A stretch of 64,000 bases of DNA from contig JAWXUX010000001.1 of assembly GCA_044426045.1 (NCBI GenBank), positions 62,001-126,000 on the forward strand. The letters are read 5' to 3'. This DNA comes from JAWXUU01 sp044426045 (GTDB taxonomy: Bacteria > Bacillota > Clostridia > Christensenellales > CAMQZB01). The position numbers were made by a program, and so were the translations under genes. This document shows, piece after piece, positions 50,634-57,852 of this stretch; position 1 is the stretch's first letter, and each line of letters opens with the position of its first letter. The notes under the pieces were generated by a model. That model was not told the origin of the DNA. It was given only the letters and a program-made list of their open reading frames with translations, and did not search any database.

Positions 50634-51934
50634 CTCCAAAACAAATAACAGAAAAACTCGATGCCTATATCATCGGTCAAGATAAAGCAAAAAAAGTAGT
50701 GGCAATCGCCCTTCGCAACAGATACAGAAGAGCTCAGCTTTCAGAAACATTGCAAGAGGAAATCACGCCAAAAAACATCATCATGAAAGGTCCAACGGGT
50801 GTTGGTAAAACGGAAATCGCAAGAAGACTTGCAAAAATCGTTGGCGCGCCATTTGTGAAAGTGGAAGCAACAAAATTCACCGAAGTTGGGTATGTTGGTC
50901 GCGACGTTGAATCAATGATAAAAGAACTTGTTGAAGCTGCCGTTCGAATGGTGAAAAAGGAAAGAACATCAGAAGTTTTTGAAAAAGCAAAAGAAACAAG
51001 CTATCGCAAAATTTCAACAGCTATCGCCAAATCAAAAGGCAAAAACATGCAAGACGTTGATATGGAATCTCTCACAAAAGACGTTCTCCAAGATATCAAG
51101 GACGGCAAGTATGACGATATGCAAATCGAAGTTGAAGTGAATGACAATCCGAAAAATATGGAAATCCAAAACGGCATGGGCGGGGAGATTAACCTTGGCG
51201 ACATGTTTGGCGGAATTCTCCCAAAAAAGAAAAAACGCAGAAAAGTTAAAGTGAAAGACGCCCTTAAAATCGTCGCACAGGAAGAAGCTGAAAAACTTAT
51301 CGACGAGGACAGCATAAACGCAGAAGCTATCGAAAGAGCGCAATCTTCAGGCATAATCTTTATCGACGAGCTCGACAAAATTTGCGGTGGCGGGGGAAAT
51401 CAAGGTCCAAACGTTTCCAGAGAAGGCGTTCAACGCGACATCTTGCCAATCGTTGAAGGTTGCACGGTAGTCACAAAATACGGCGCAATCAAAACTGACT
51501 ATATCTTGTTTATCGCAGCGGGTGCTTTCCACATCTCGAAATATTCCGATTTGATACCCGAACTTCAAGGCAGATTTCCAGTCACAGTTGATCTTGCAAG
51601 TCTTTCAAAAGAAGATTTCTATAAAATCATGACAGTGCCAGAAAATTCTATCATCAAGCAATATGTGGCACTTCTCGAAACGGAAAAAGTGCACCTCCAA
51701 TTTGAAGAAAGCGGACTTCGCGAAATTGCGAGCATTGCATTCAACCAAAACATCAGCCATGAAGATATCGGTGCAAGAAGACTTCACACAATCGTTGAAA
51801 ACCTTCTTGAAGAAGAATCTTTCAATGCGGGTGAAAACAGCGAAGAAAAAACAGTTGTTATCGACGAAAAATACGTGAGCGAAAGAATAAAAGAAGAAGC
51901 GAAAAAAGTCGATTTGAAAAAATATATTCTATAA
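50630..51934 (+). CDS. hslU: ATP-dependent protease ATPase subunit HslU
   Basis: A 434-residue AAA+ unfoldase for HslV. TPKQITEKLDAYIIGQDKAKK at the start, Walker A GPTGVGKTEIARRLA (about 55-70), ATKFTEVGYVGRDVESMIKEL, an I-domain (about 110-235) shorter than in E. coli, Walker B GIIFIDELDKICGGGG, GVQRDILPIVEG, FIAAGAFHISKYSDLIPELQGRFP and C-terminal GARRLHTIVENLLEE. Complete. It is translationally coupled to hslV; hisS follows after 9 nt instead of codY. Confidence 0.96.
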   Translation: MTPKQITEKLDAYIIGQDKAKKVVAIALRNRYRRAQLSETLQEEITPKNIIMKGPTGVGKTEIARRLAKIVGAPFVKVEATKFTEVGYVGRDVESMIKELVEAAVRMVKKERTSEVFEKAKETSYRKISTAIAKSKGKNMQDVDMESLTKDVLQDIKDGKYDDMQIEVEVNDNPKNMEIQNGMGGEINLGDMFGGILPKKKKRRKVKVKDALKIVAQEEAEKLIDEDSINAEAIERAQSSGIIFIDELDKICGGGGNQGPNVSREGVQRDILPIVEGCTVVTKYGAIKTDYILFIAAGAFHISKYSDLIPELQGRFPVTVDLASLSKEDFYKIMTVPENSIIKQYVALLETEKVHLQFEESGLREIASIAFNQNISHEDIGARRLHTIVENLLEEESFNAGENSEEKTVVIDEKYVSERIKEEAKKVDLKKYIL

Positions 51935-51943
51935 GGAGAAGGT

Positions 51944-53200
51944 ATGATAAACATTCCAAAAGGCACCAAAGATGTTTTGCCACAAGAATCCTACAAATGG
52001 CACTATATCGAAAAAATTGCACGAGAAACAGCAAGCGAGTTTTGCGCAAAAGAAATTCGCACGCCAGTGTTTGAACACACCGAGCTTTTCCTTCGTGGGG
52101 TTGGTGACACCACAGATATAGTAAATAAAGAAATGTACACTTTCAAAGATAAAGGTGACAGAAGCATAACTCTGAAACCAGAAGGCACAGCGGGCGTTGC
52201 GAGATCGTTTATCGAAAACTCGCTACACTCTGATGCAATGCCACTAAAAATGTACTATTTCACGCCGGTTTTCAGATATGAAAAACCGCAACAAGGCAGA
52301 CTCCGCGAGCATCACCAATTCGGAGCAGAATTTTATGGCTCGCCATCACCAAGCATGGATGCAGAAGCAATTTTGCTTGCCTCAACGTTTTTCAAAAAAC
52401 TTGGCGTTTCAAACTTAACGCTGAAAATCAACAGTATCGGTTGCAAACACTGCCGTGAAAATTATAATAAAGCACTCAAGGAATATTTCAACGCAAACCT
52501 TGAAAACATGTGCGGAACATGCGGTGACAGATTTGATAAAAATCCACTTCGTATCTTGGATTGCAAAAATCCCGCATGCATAGAAATCAATAAAGATGCA
52601 CCGTCAATTCTCGACTACATATGCGATGATTGCAAAAATCACTTTGAAAGTTTGAAAAGCTATCTTGATGGCAATATTGAATATGAAATCGACCCAAGAA
52701 TTGTGCGTGGACTTGACTACTACAGCAAAACAGTTTTTGAGTTTGTGTCGGAAAACATAGGTGCAAAAGGCACTGTTTGTGGTGGCGGAAGATACGACGG
52801 CTTAATTGAAATCGTCGGCGGAAAACCAAACCACGCGGTGGGATTTGGTCTTGGACTAGAAAGGTTGCTGCTGCTTTTGGAAAGCTGTGGTATCGAAATT
52901 GAAAAGCCAGCTGATGCAGATGTTTATATCGTTGCAATGGGCGCGGAAAAACCGCTCGCTGTGAAAACGGCAAGCGTGTTGAGGGCAAAAGGCGTGCGTG
53001 CGGAATATGACCACATGGAAAGAAGTTTCAAAGCACAATTCAAGTATGCAAACAAGCTTTCTTGCAGTTTTGTTTTGATAATCGGTGGCGACGAAGCGGA
53101 AAATGGCGGAGCAAAAGTGAAAAACATGCAAACGGGTGAAGAAAAATTTGCCACATTTGAAGAAATTCAAAACGCAAACACCCTTGCCGATATTTTTTGA
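51944..53200 (+). CDS. hisS: Histidine-tRNA ligase
   Basis: A 418-residue class II aminoacyl-tRNA synthetase. Motif 1 region RTPVFEHTELFLRGVG; motif 2 YYFTPVFRYEKPQQGRLREHHQFGAE; the HisA motif VRGLDYYSKTVFEF; CGGGRYDGLIEIVGG; motif 3 VGFGLGLERLLLLLE; and an anticodon-binding C-domain. The insertion domain (about 165-225) carries several CxxC pairs (CKHC, CGTC, CDDC), common in Firmicute HisRS. It sits 9 nt after hslU; aspS, its usual partner, is not present. Confidence 0.96.
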   Translation: MINIPKGTKDVLPQESYKWHYIEKIARETASEFCAKEIRTPVFEHTELFLRGVGDTTDIVNKEMYTFKDKGDRSITLKPEGTAGVARSFIENSLHSDAMPLKMYYFTPVFRYEKPQQGRLREHHQFGAEFYGSPSPSMDAEAILLASTFFKKLGVSNLTLKINSIGCKHCRENYNKALKEYFNANLENMCGTCGDRFDKNPLRILDCKNPACIEINKDAPSILDYICDDCKNHFESLKSYLDGNIEYEIDPRIVRGLDYYSKTVFEFVSENIGAKGTVCGGGRYDGLIEIVGGKPNHAVGFGLGLERLLLLLESCGIEIEKPADADVYIVAMGAEKPLAVKTASVLRAKGVRAEYDHMERSFKAQFKYANKLSCSFVLIIGGDEAENGGAKVKNMQTGEEKFATFEEIQNANTLADIF

Positions 53201-53216
53201 TTTCAAAGGGTGAAAC

Positions 53217-53630
53217 ATGAAAGAAATTGGAACAGTTGTAAAGGCTGATAAAAAAAATATAAAAATTCGCATGGAGCGAAAATCCGCTTGCGGTAACTGC
53301 AATATGTGCGGTTTCAAACAAGGTGACATGCACGTTGACCTCAATTGTGAAAACAAGCTTGGCGCAAAACTTGGCGACAAAGTTGAAATGGAAATGGAAG
53401 CTTCAACAGTCCTTATTTCCGCATCGATTGTCTATCTTGTGCCACTTATTTGTGCACTTGTGGGCTTTTTGATTGCGTATCTTTTGGGCGTTTCCGAGCT
53501 CGCACAATTCGGCGGATTGATGGCAGGCGTAGCATTTGGTTTTCTTGTTATTTTCATAATAGATAAACTCGTGAAAAAAACAAAATTCACCCCAACATGC
53601 ACTCGCATTGTAAAAGAGGATATAATATAA
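53217..53630 (+). CDS. RseC/MucC family membrane protein
   Basis: 137 residues. MKEIGTVVKADKKNIKIRMER begins the N-terminal cytoplasmic domain. The Cys cluster ACGNCNMCGF (about 22-31) is typical of RseC/SoxR-reducing-system proteins. A beta-rich segment follows, then two membrane helices (about 67-90 and 97-120). In Firmicutes this family often accompanies Rnf or redox genes, but here it lies between hisS and glyA. A role in iron-sulfur or electron transfer is plausible from the Cys motif only. Confidence 0.82.
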   Translation: MKEIGTVVKADKKNIKIRMERKSACGNCNMCGFKQGDMHVDLNCENKLGAKLGDKVEMEMEASTVLISASIVYLVPLICALVGFLIAYLLGVSELAQFGGLMAGVAFGFLVIFIIDKLVKKTKFTPTCTRIVKEDII

Positions 53631-53684
53631 ATTTATTATAGATTATAAATTAAAATAAAATTATTTAGCATAAGGAGAAAAACA

Positions 53685-54923
53685 ATGGTTGAAATGACAA
53701 AAATCAAAAACTATGACGCGGAAGTTTTTGAAGCAATGAACGACGAACTTAATCGTCAAAGAAACAACATCGAGCTTATCGCAAGTGAAAACTTTGTTTC
53801 TGAAGCAGTTTTGGAGGCAATGGGAACACACCTCACAAACAAATATGCCGAAGGCTATCCTGGAAAAAGATACTACGGCGGTTGCGTTCACGTTGACGTG
53901 ACAGAACAAATCGCAATCGATCGTGCAAAAGCACTTTTTTCAGCAGAACACGCAAACGTTCAACCACACTGTGGTGCGAATGCAAACATCGCAGTTTATT
54001 TTGCAATGCTTGAACACGGCGACACAATCCTTGGCATGAACCTCGCCCACGGCGGACATTTGACTCACGGTTCACCAGTTAATATGTCAGGAAAATATTT
54101 CAATTTCGTATCATATGGCGTGTCAAAAGAAGACGGCAAAATTGATTATGACGAAGTTGAAAGAATTGCAATCGAAGCTAAACCAAAAATGATTGTTGCG
54201 GGTGCAAGTGCCTATTCAAGAACGATTGATTTCCCAAGATTCAAGGAAATCGCCGATAAAGTTGGCGCGTATCTCATGGTTGATATCGCCCACATCGCAG
54301 GTCTTATCGTTTCAGGACAACATCCAAACCCATTCCCATATGCCGATATCGTGACAACAACAACTCACAAAACTTTGAGAGGCCCTCGAGGCGGAATGAT
54401 TATGTGCAAAGCTGAATACGCACAAAAAATCGATAAAGGCGTTTTCCCAGGACTTCAAGGCGGACCACTTGAACACATCATCGCGGCAAAAGCAGTGTGT
54501 TTCAAAGAAGCAGCATCAGAAGAATTCAAAGCATACGGCGCGCAAGTTGTTAAAAACGCAAAAGCTATGGAAATTCAATTCAAGGAAAACGGCGTGAAAA
54601 TGGTTTCAGGCGGAACTGATAACCACCTTATTTTGCTTGATTTGTCAGAAACTGGCTTGTCTGGCAAAAAACTTGAAAGACTTCTTGACGAAGCAAATAT
54701 CACAGTCAATAAAAACGGTATCCCATTCGACACAAAATCACCATTTATCACAAGCGGTGTAAGAATCGGAACACCAGCTGCCACAACTCGCGGAATGAAA
54801 GAAGATGACATGAAAGAAATCGCAAACATCATCACGCTTATCATCCAAAAAGCAGAAGAAGGCATCGAAGAAGCAAAAGAAAGAGTAGCAGTGATAACTG
54901 CGAAATATCCTTTGTACGCGTAA
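53685..54923 (+). CDS. glyA: Serine hydroxymethyltransferase
   Basis: A PLP enzyme interconverting serine and glycine with tetrahydrofolate. 412 residues. IELIASENFVSEAVLEAMG, NKYAEGYPGKRYYGGC, NVQPHCGANANIAVYFAML, VDIAHIAGLIVSG and the PLP-Lys motif TTTTHKTLRGPRGGMI (Lys about 230) are complete; TSGVRIGTPAATTRGM is near the C-terminus. Standard length. The ATG follows AAGGAG. Repeat element 5 follows the gene. Confidence 0.97.
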   Translation: MVEMTKIKNYDAEVFEAMNDELNRQRNNIELIASENFVSEAVLEAMGTHLTNKYAEGYPGKRYYGGCVHVDVTEQIAIDRAKALFSAEHANVQPHCGANANIAVYFAMLEHGDTILGMNLAHGGHLTHGSPVNMSGKYFNFVSYGVSKEDGKIDYDEVERIAIEAKPKMIVAGASAYSRTIDFPRFKEIADKVGAYLMVDIAHIAGLIVSGQHPNPFPYADIVTTTTHKTLRGPRGGMIMCKAEYAQKIDKGVFPGLQGGPLEHIIAAKAVCFKEAASEEFKAYGAQVVKNAKAMEIQFKENGVKMVSGGTDNHLILLDLSETGLSGKKLERLLDEANITVNKNGIPFDTKSPFITSGVRIGTPAATTRGMKEDDMKEIANIITLIIQKAEEGIEEAKERVAVITAKYPLYA

Positions 54924-54983
54924 GAGAATGTGGTGAGCACGCAGTTAGTTTATTGGAAGCGAAGTGCGTGGAACGCTTTTTTA

Positions 54984-55180
54984 AAGTGAAAGGTGAAAGG
55001 TGAAAGGTGAAAGGTGTGGTAATGCACTCGCGTACCGCTCGTGCTTTTCAATTATATTTGTAACCACTTGTAGGAACGTAACTATTCAATAGGGGCGTTC
55101 CTTTTTTACTGTCCAAATATAATAGGGTGCACGAACGAAGCGAGTGCCTACCACACCTTTCACCTTTCACCTTTCACTTT
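54984..55180 (+). repeat. Heptamer-bounded REPIN-like element, copy 5
   Basis: Left array GTGAAAG x4 plus GTG. Hairpin GCACTCGCG-TAC-CGCTCGTGC follows GTGGTAAT. The core has TAGGAACGTA ... GGGGCGTTCCT. Right hairpin GCACGAAC-GAA-GCGAGTGC, then CTACCAC, and right array CTTTCAC x3. A mini-hairpin AAGC-GAA-GCTT (55181-55191) abuts the right edge. Confidence 0.87.
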
Positions 55181-55219
55181 TAAGCGAAGCTTTTCACTTA
55201 AAATTTGCTTTAAATTCTC

Positions 55220-55248
55220 GAATACTTTCTACATTTTTGGTAATACTA
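55220..55248 (+). promoter_or_regulatory. Forespore-type (sigma-F/sigma-G) promoter for spoVA operon
   Basis: GAATA at 55220-55224, 14 nt, then GGTAATACTA at 55239-55248. This fits the sigma-F -10 pattern GGnnAnAnTA and the sigma-G pattern (GnATR, about 17-18 nt, nATnnTA). No TTGACA/TATAAT pair is nearby. spoVA is sigma-G controlled in Bacillus. Confidence 0.6.
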
Positions 55249-55273
55249 AAATAAAAAAGCAAGGTGGAAAGTT

Positions 55274-55369
55274 ATGGGCAAAATCAAGTTTATTTTATCA
55301 AGCGAAGTTAAAGATTGTATTGAAAGTGAAATCCGCACGCCTAAATTTTTGAGGGCGGAAGAAAGATGA
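55274..55369 (+). CDS. Small ORF (31 aa) translationally coupled to spoVAC
   Basis: ATG at 55274 with AAGGTGG six bases upstream; the 31-codon frame ends in a TGA that overlaps the spoVAC ATG (ATGA at 55366-55369). The peptide is highly charged, starts MGKIKFILSSEVKD and ends FLRAEER. No family recognised. The good ribosome binding site and exact coupling favour a translated leader or small protein over chance, and the spoVAC ATG itself has only a weak site (GGCGGAAGAA), so coupling may be needed. Confidence 0.5.
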   Translation: MGKIKFILSSEVKDCIESEIRTPKFLRAEER

Positions 55370-55812
55370 AAATATCTCAAAACAACTATCTCGAATATGT
55401 ATCGGCAAAAACTCCACGCACAAACGAATGGAAAACCCTCGTTTGGGCGTTTTTAATCGGTGGGGCGATTTGCACGGTAGGTCAGTGCGTGCGGGAGTTT
55501 GTGGAATATGAATTTTGGCAACTTTCCGAAGATGAAGTTTCCGCCGTGGTTTCGGGTGTGATGATTTTTCTTGGCGCACTTTTCACTGGCGTTGGGCTTT
55601 ATGACCGCCTCGGTGCGTTTGCGGGTGCGGGGAGCATGGTGCCAATCACGGGCTTTGCAAACTCCATCGTTTCGCCAGCACTTGAATTCAAATCAGAAGG
55701 CATGATATATGGGCTAGCTGCCAAAATGTTCATCATTTCGGGTCCAATCATCGTTTATGGCGTGGTGGCAAGCTCGCTTGTTGGCATAATTTATATGATT
55801 TTTGGTCTTTGA
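55366..55812 (+). CDS. spoVAC: Stage V sporulation protein AC
   Basis: A 148-residue forespore inner-membrane protein of the SpoVA channel for dipicolinic acid; in Bacillus SpoVAC is mechanosensitive. YLEYVSAKTPRTN precedes about four membrane helices; LIGGAICTVGQCVREF and GAFAGAGSMVPITGFANSIVSPALEFKSEG are the family signature. First of three spoVA genes (AC-AD-AE) as in Clostridia, which lack the longer Bacillus operon. Confidence 0.96.
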   Translation: MKISQNNYLEYVSAKTPRTNEWKTLVWAFLIGGAICTVGQCVREFVEYEFWQLSEDEVSAVVSGVMIFLGALFTGVGLYDRLGAFAGAGSMVPITGFANSIVSPALEFKSEGMIYGLAAKMFIISGPIIVYGVVASSLVGIIYMIFGL

Positions 55813-55819
55813 GGTGAAA

Positions 55820-56839
55820 ATGAAAAGAATAGGCGAAAGAACGATAATTTTTCCAACTAAACCCAAAATAATTTCTGCGTGCTCTCTTGTGGGACCAGAA
55901 GAATATAATGGCCCATTGCAAAAATATTTTGTCAACAAAGTTCAAGACGACACAATGAATCAAAAGACATACGAAAAAGCCGAACGAAAAATGCTCACAA
56001 AGGTGATTGACGGTGCAATTTCAGCAAGCCAAGTGAAGGAAAAGGATGTTCAGCTTCTCATTGGTGGCGATCTTCTGAATCAAATCATATCAACAAGTTT
56101 TTCCGCTCGCGAAACGCAAATCCCACTTCTTGGGGTGTATTCGGCATGCTCGACCATGAGTGAAAGCCTTGCCGTTGGCGCAATGACAGTGGACGGCGGT
56201 TTCGCTTCCACCGTGGCATGCGGAACGGTGAGCCACTTTTCTTCAGCCGAGCGACAATACAGAACCCCGCTCGAACAAGGCTCGCAACGCCCCGCGGTTT
56301 CCCAATGGACAGTGACGGGTGCGGGGTGCAGTGTTCTTTCAAACTCGGGCAAGGGTCCAAGCATCACAAGGGCGACTTTTGGCAAAGTGATTGATTTTGG
56401 CGTGACCGACACAAACAACATGGGCGCCGCAATGGCACCCGCCGCCGCCGATACTTTGCAAGCATTTTTCCAAGATACGGGCAAATCCCCAAAAGAATAC
56501 GATATGATACTAACGGGCGATCTTGGCTATCTTGGCAGTGAACTTTTGTGCGATTTGCTTTCCGACAGAAAAATCGACATCACAAAAAACCACCGCGACT
56601 GCGGTGCGATGATATATCCAAAAGACACCGCAAAATTCCAAGGCGGAAGCGGAGCGGGGTGCTCGGCTTCTGTTTTCAATTCCTATGTCTATAAAAGGCT
56701 AGCGGGGCGAAAAATCAAAAAAATGCTGTTTGTTGCAACGGGAGCACTTCTATCAACAACTTCATCAATGCAAGGTGAAACAATCCCTGGCATTGCACAT
56801 CTTGTGGAAATCGAATGTGAAAAAAAGGAGGAAACATGA
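55820..56839 (+). CDS. spoVAD: Stage V sporulation protein AD
   Basis: A 339-residue thiolase-fold protein at the outer face of the spore inner membrane that binds dipicolinic acid. ACSLVGPEEYNGPL, LIGGDLLNQI, GVYSACSTMSESLAVGAM, PAVSQWTVTGAGCSVLS, LTGDLGYLGSELLCDLL and GGSGAGCSASVFNSY are typical. ATG 55820 follows TTTGAGGTG at 7 nt from the spoVAC stop; an in-frame upstream ATG at 55802 lies within spoVAC. Overlaps spoVAE by ATGA. Confidence 0.96.
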   Translation: MKRIGERTIIFPTKPKIISACSLVGPEEYNGPLQKYFVNKVQDDTMNQKTYEKAERKMLTKVIDGAISASQVKEKDVQLLIGGDLLNQIISTSFSARETQIPLLGVYSACSTMSESLAVGAMTVDGGFASTVACGTVSHFSSAERQYRTPLEQGSQRPAVSQWTVTGAGCSVLSNSGKGPSITRATFGKVIDFGVTDTNNMGAAMAPAAADTLQAFFQDTGKSPKEYDMILTGDLGYLGSELLCDLLSDRKIDITKNHRDCGAMIYPKDTAKFQGGSGAGCSASVFNSYVYKRLAGRKIKKMLFVATGALLSTTSSMQGETIPGIAHLVEIECEKKEET

Positions 56840-57261
56840 TTTTTATAAAAGCGTTTGTCGTTGGCGGACTTATCTGCACGCTCGGTCAAATCCTTATCAA
56901 CCTCACCAAAATGACGTCAGCAAGAATTCTTGTCACATTCCTTCTTGCAGGGATAATCCTTGAAGCAATCGGGGCGTATCAACCCCTTGTTGAATTTGCG
57001 GGTGCGGGCGCCACAGTCCCAATTTCCGGCTTTGGCTCGCTTCTTGCAAGTGGTGCGATTGAAGGAAGCAAGGAAGGGATTGTGGGTGCAATTTCAGGTG
57101 GTGTGAAAGCCGCGGCATTCGGGCTTTCGTCGGCGATTTTCTTTGGATATCTGAATGCAATAATTTTTAAACCCCACACAAAAAAACAAGATATAAAAAG
57201 AACGAATCACGCACGAAAAATCACGCCGACCAAAGGCGACTTGAAAGAAACCAAAAAATAA
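56836..57261 (+). CDS. spoVAE: Stage V sporulation protein AE with basic C-terminal tail
   Basis: A 141-residue SpoVAEb-type membrane protein. VVGGLICTLGQILINLTKM, GAGATVPISGFGSLLASGAIEG and GIVGAISGGVKAAAFG are standard; the same GLICTLGQ and GAGATVPISGFG patterns show its shared ancestry with SpoVAC. The family usually ends near residue 116. Here about 27 extra residues form a strongly basic, Lys/Thr-rich cytosolic tail (from HTKKQDIKRTNHARK to KETKK). Last gene of the operon. Confidence 0.94.
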   Translation: MIFIKAFVVGGLICTLGQILINLTKMTSARILVTFLLAGIILEAIGAYQPLVEFAGAGATVPISGFGSLLASGAIEGSKEGIVGAISGGVKAAAFGLSSAIFFGYLNAIIFKPHTKKQDIKRTNHARKITPTKGDLKETKK

Positions 57262-57292
57262 CACCAATTTTCAAAAAAATTTCGTAAAATAC

Positions 57293-57320
57293 TTGACAAT
57301 TTTTCTGAAAAGAGTATACT
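57293..57320 (+). promoter_or_regulatory. Sigma-A promoter for iscR operon
   Basis: Consensus TTGACA at 57293-57298, 16 nt spacer, TATACT at 57315-57320. Confidence 0.78.
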
Positions 57321-57334
57321 TATATAAGAAAAGA

Positions 57335-57349
57335 CGACTAAAATACTCG
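57335..57349 (+). promoter_or_regulatory. Putative IscR/Rrf2 operator
   Basis: CGACTAAAATACTCG, an imperfect dyad (CGA-TA ... TA-TCG) about 10-25 nt downstream of the expected start of transcription and upstream of the iscR start. Rrf2 regulators usually bind such dyads at their own promoter. Confidence 0.6.
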
Positions 57350-57370
57350 CCTTTTAAAGGGGCATAAAAT

Positions 57371-57760
57371 ATGAAAATTTCAACAAAGTCAAGATACGGT
57401 CTGAAAGCCGTTCACTATCTTGCAAAAAACGCCGATGAAGTCTTGCCAATAACAAAGATTTCAGCGGATCTTGGAATTTCTCAAGACTATTTGGAGCAAC
57501 TTCTAAGGCTACTCAAAAAAGCGGAAATCATCCAAACAACAAGGGGAGTTCAAGGTGGATATTCACTTTCAAAAAAACCTTGTGACATCACCGTTGGCGA
57601 AGTTTTGCGAGTGCTTGAAGATAACTTGCAAATCGTGGATTGCGTTGGAAAAAGTTGCAATCCTTGTGGTGAAAATTGTCCAACAAAAGATATTTGGCAA
57701 AAGGTTTATGTCGCGATAAATGAAACGCTCGACCAAATCACACTCGACCAAATGCTGTAA
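57371..57760 (+). CDS. iscR: Rrf2 family iron-sulfur regulator (IscR)
   Basis: A 129-residue regulator. Winged helix at the N-terminus (KISTKSRYGLKAVHYLAKN, ISADLGISQDYLEQLLRLLKKAEII), RGVQGGYSLSKKP (wing) and a Cys cluster in DCVGKSCNPCGENCP with four Cys (three expected to bind [2Fe-2S]). It is immediately upstream of cysteine desulfurase and scaffold genes, so it should sense cluster status and autoregulate the operon. Confidence 0.9.
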   Translation: MKISTKSRYGLKAVHYLAKNADEVLPITKISADLGISQDYLEQLLRLLKKAEIIQTTRGVQGGYSLSKKPCDITVGEVLRVLEDNLQIVDCVGKSCNPCGENCPTKDIWQKVYVAINETLDQITLDQML

Positions 57761-57787
57761 AATGGGATAAAACCTTCTTGAATTTAA

Positions 57788-57806
57788 ACTTTTTAAAAGT
57801 CCCACT
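57788..57806. other. Possible remnant of the B-type palindromic repeat
   Basis: ACTTTTTAAAAGTCCCACT is close to the right end of B2 (ACTTTTTAGAAGTGCCCT). A single end only, between iscR and iscS; may be chance. Confidence 0.25.
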
Positions 57807-57852
57807 AAATAAATAAACAAATTTTTCAAAAGAAAAATAAAGGATAATATAT

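Noticed and set aside
51001..51378. Long antisense open frames opposite hslU, mfd, clpC, topA and others
   Set aside because: They mirror the codon pattern of the strongly conserved sense genes and have no ribosome binding sites or recognisable domains.
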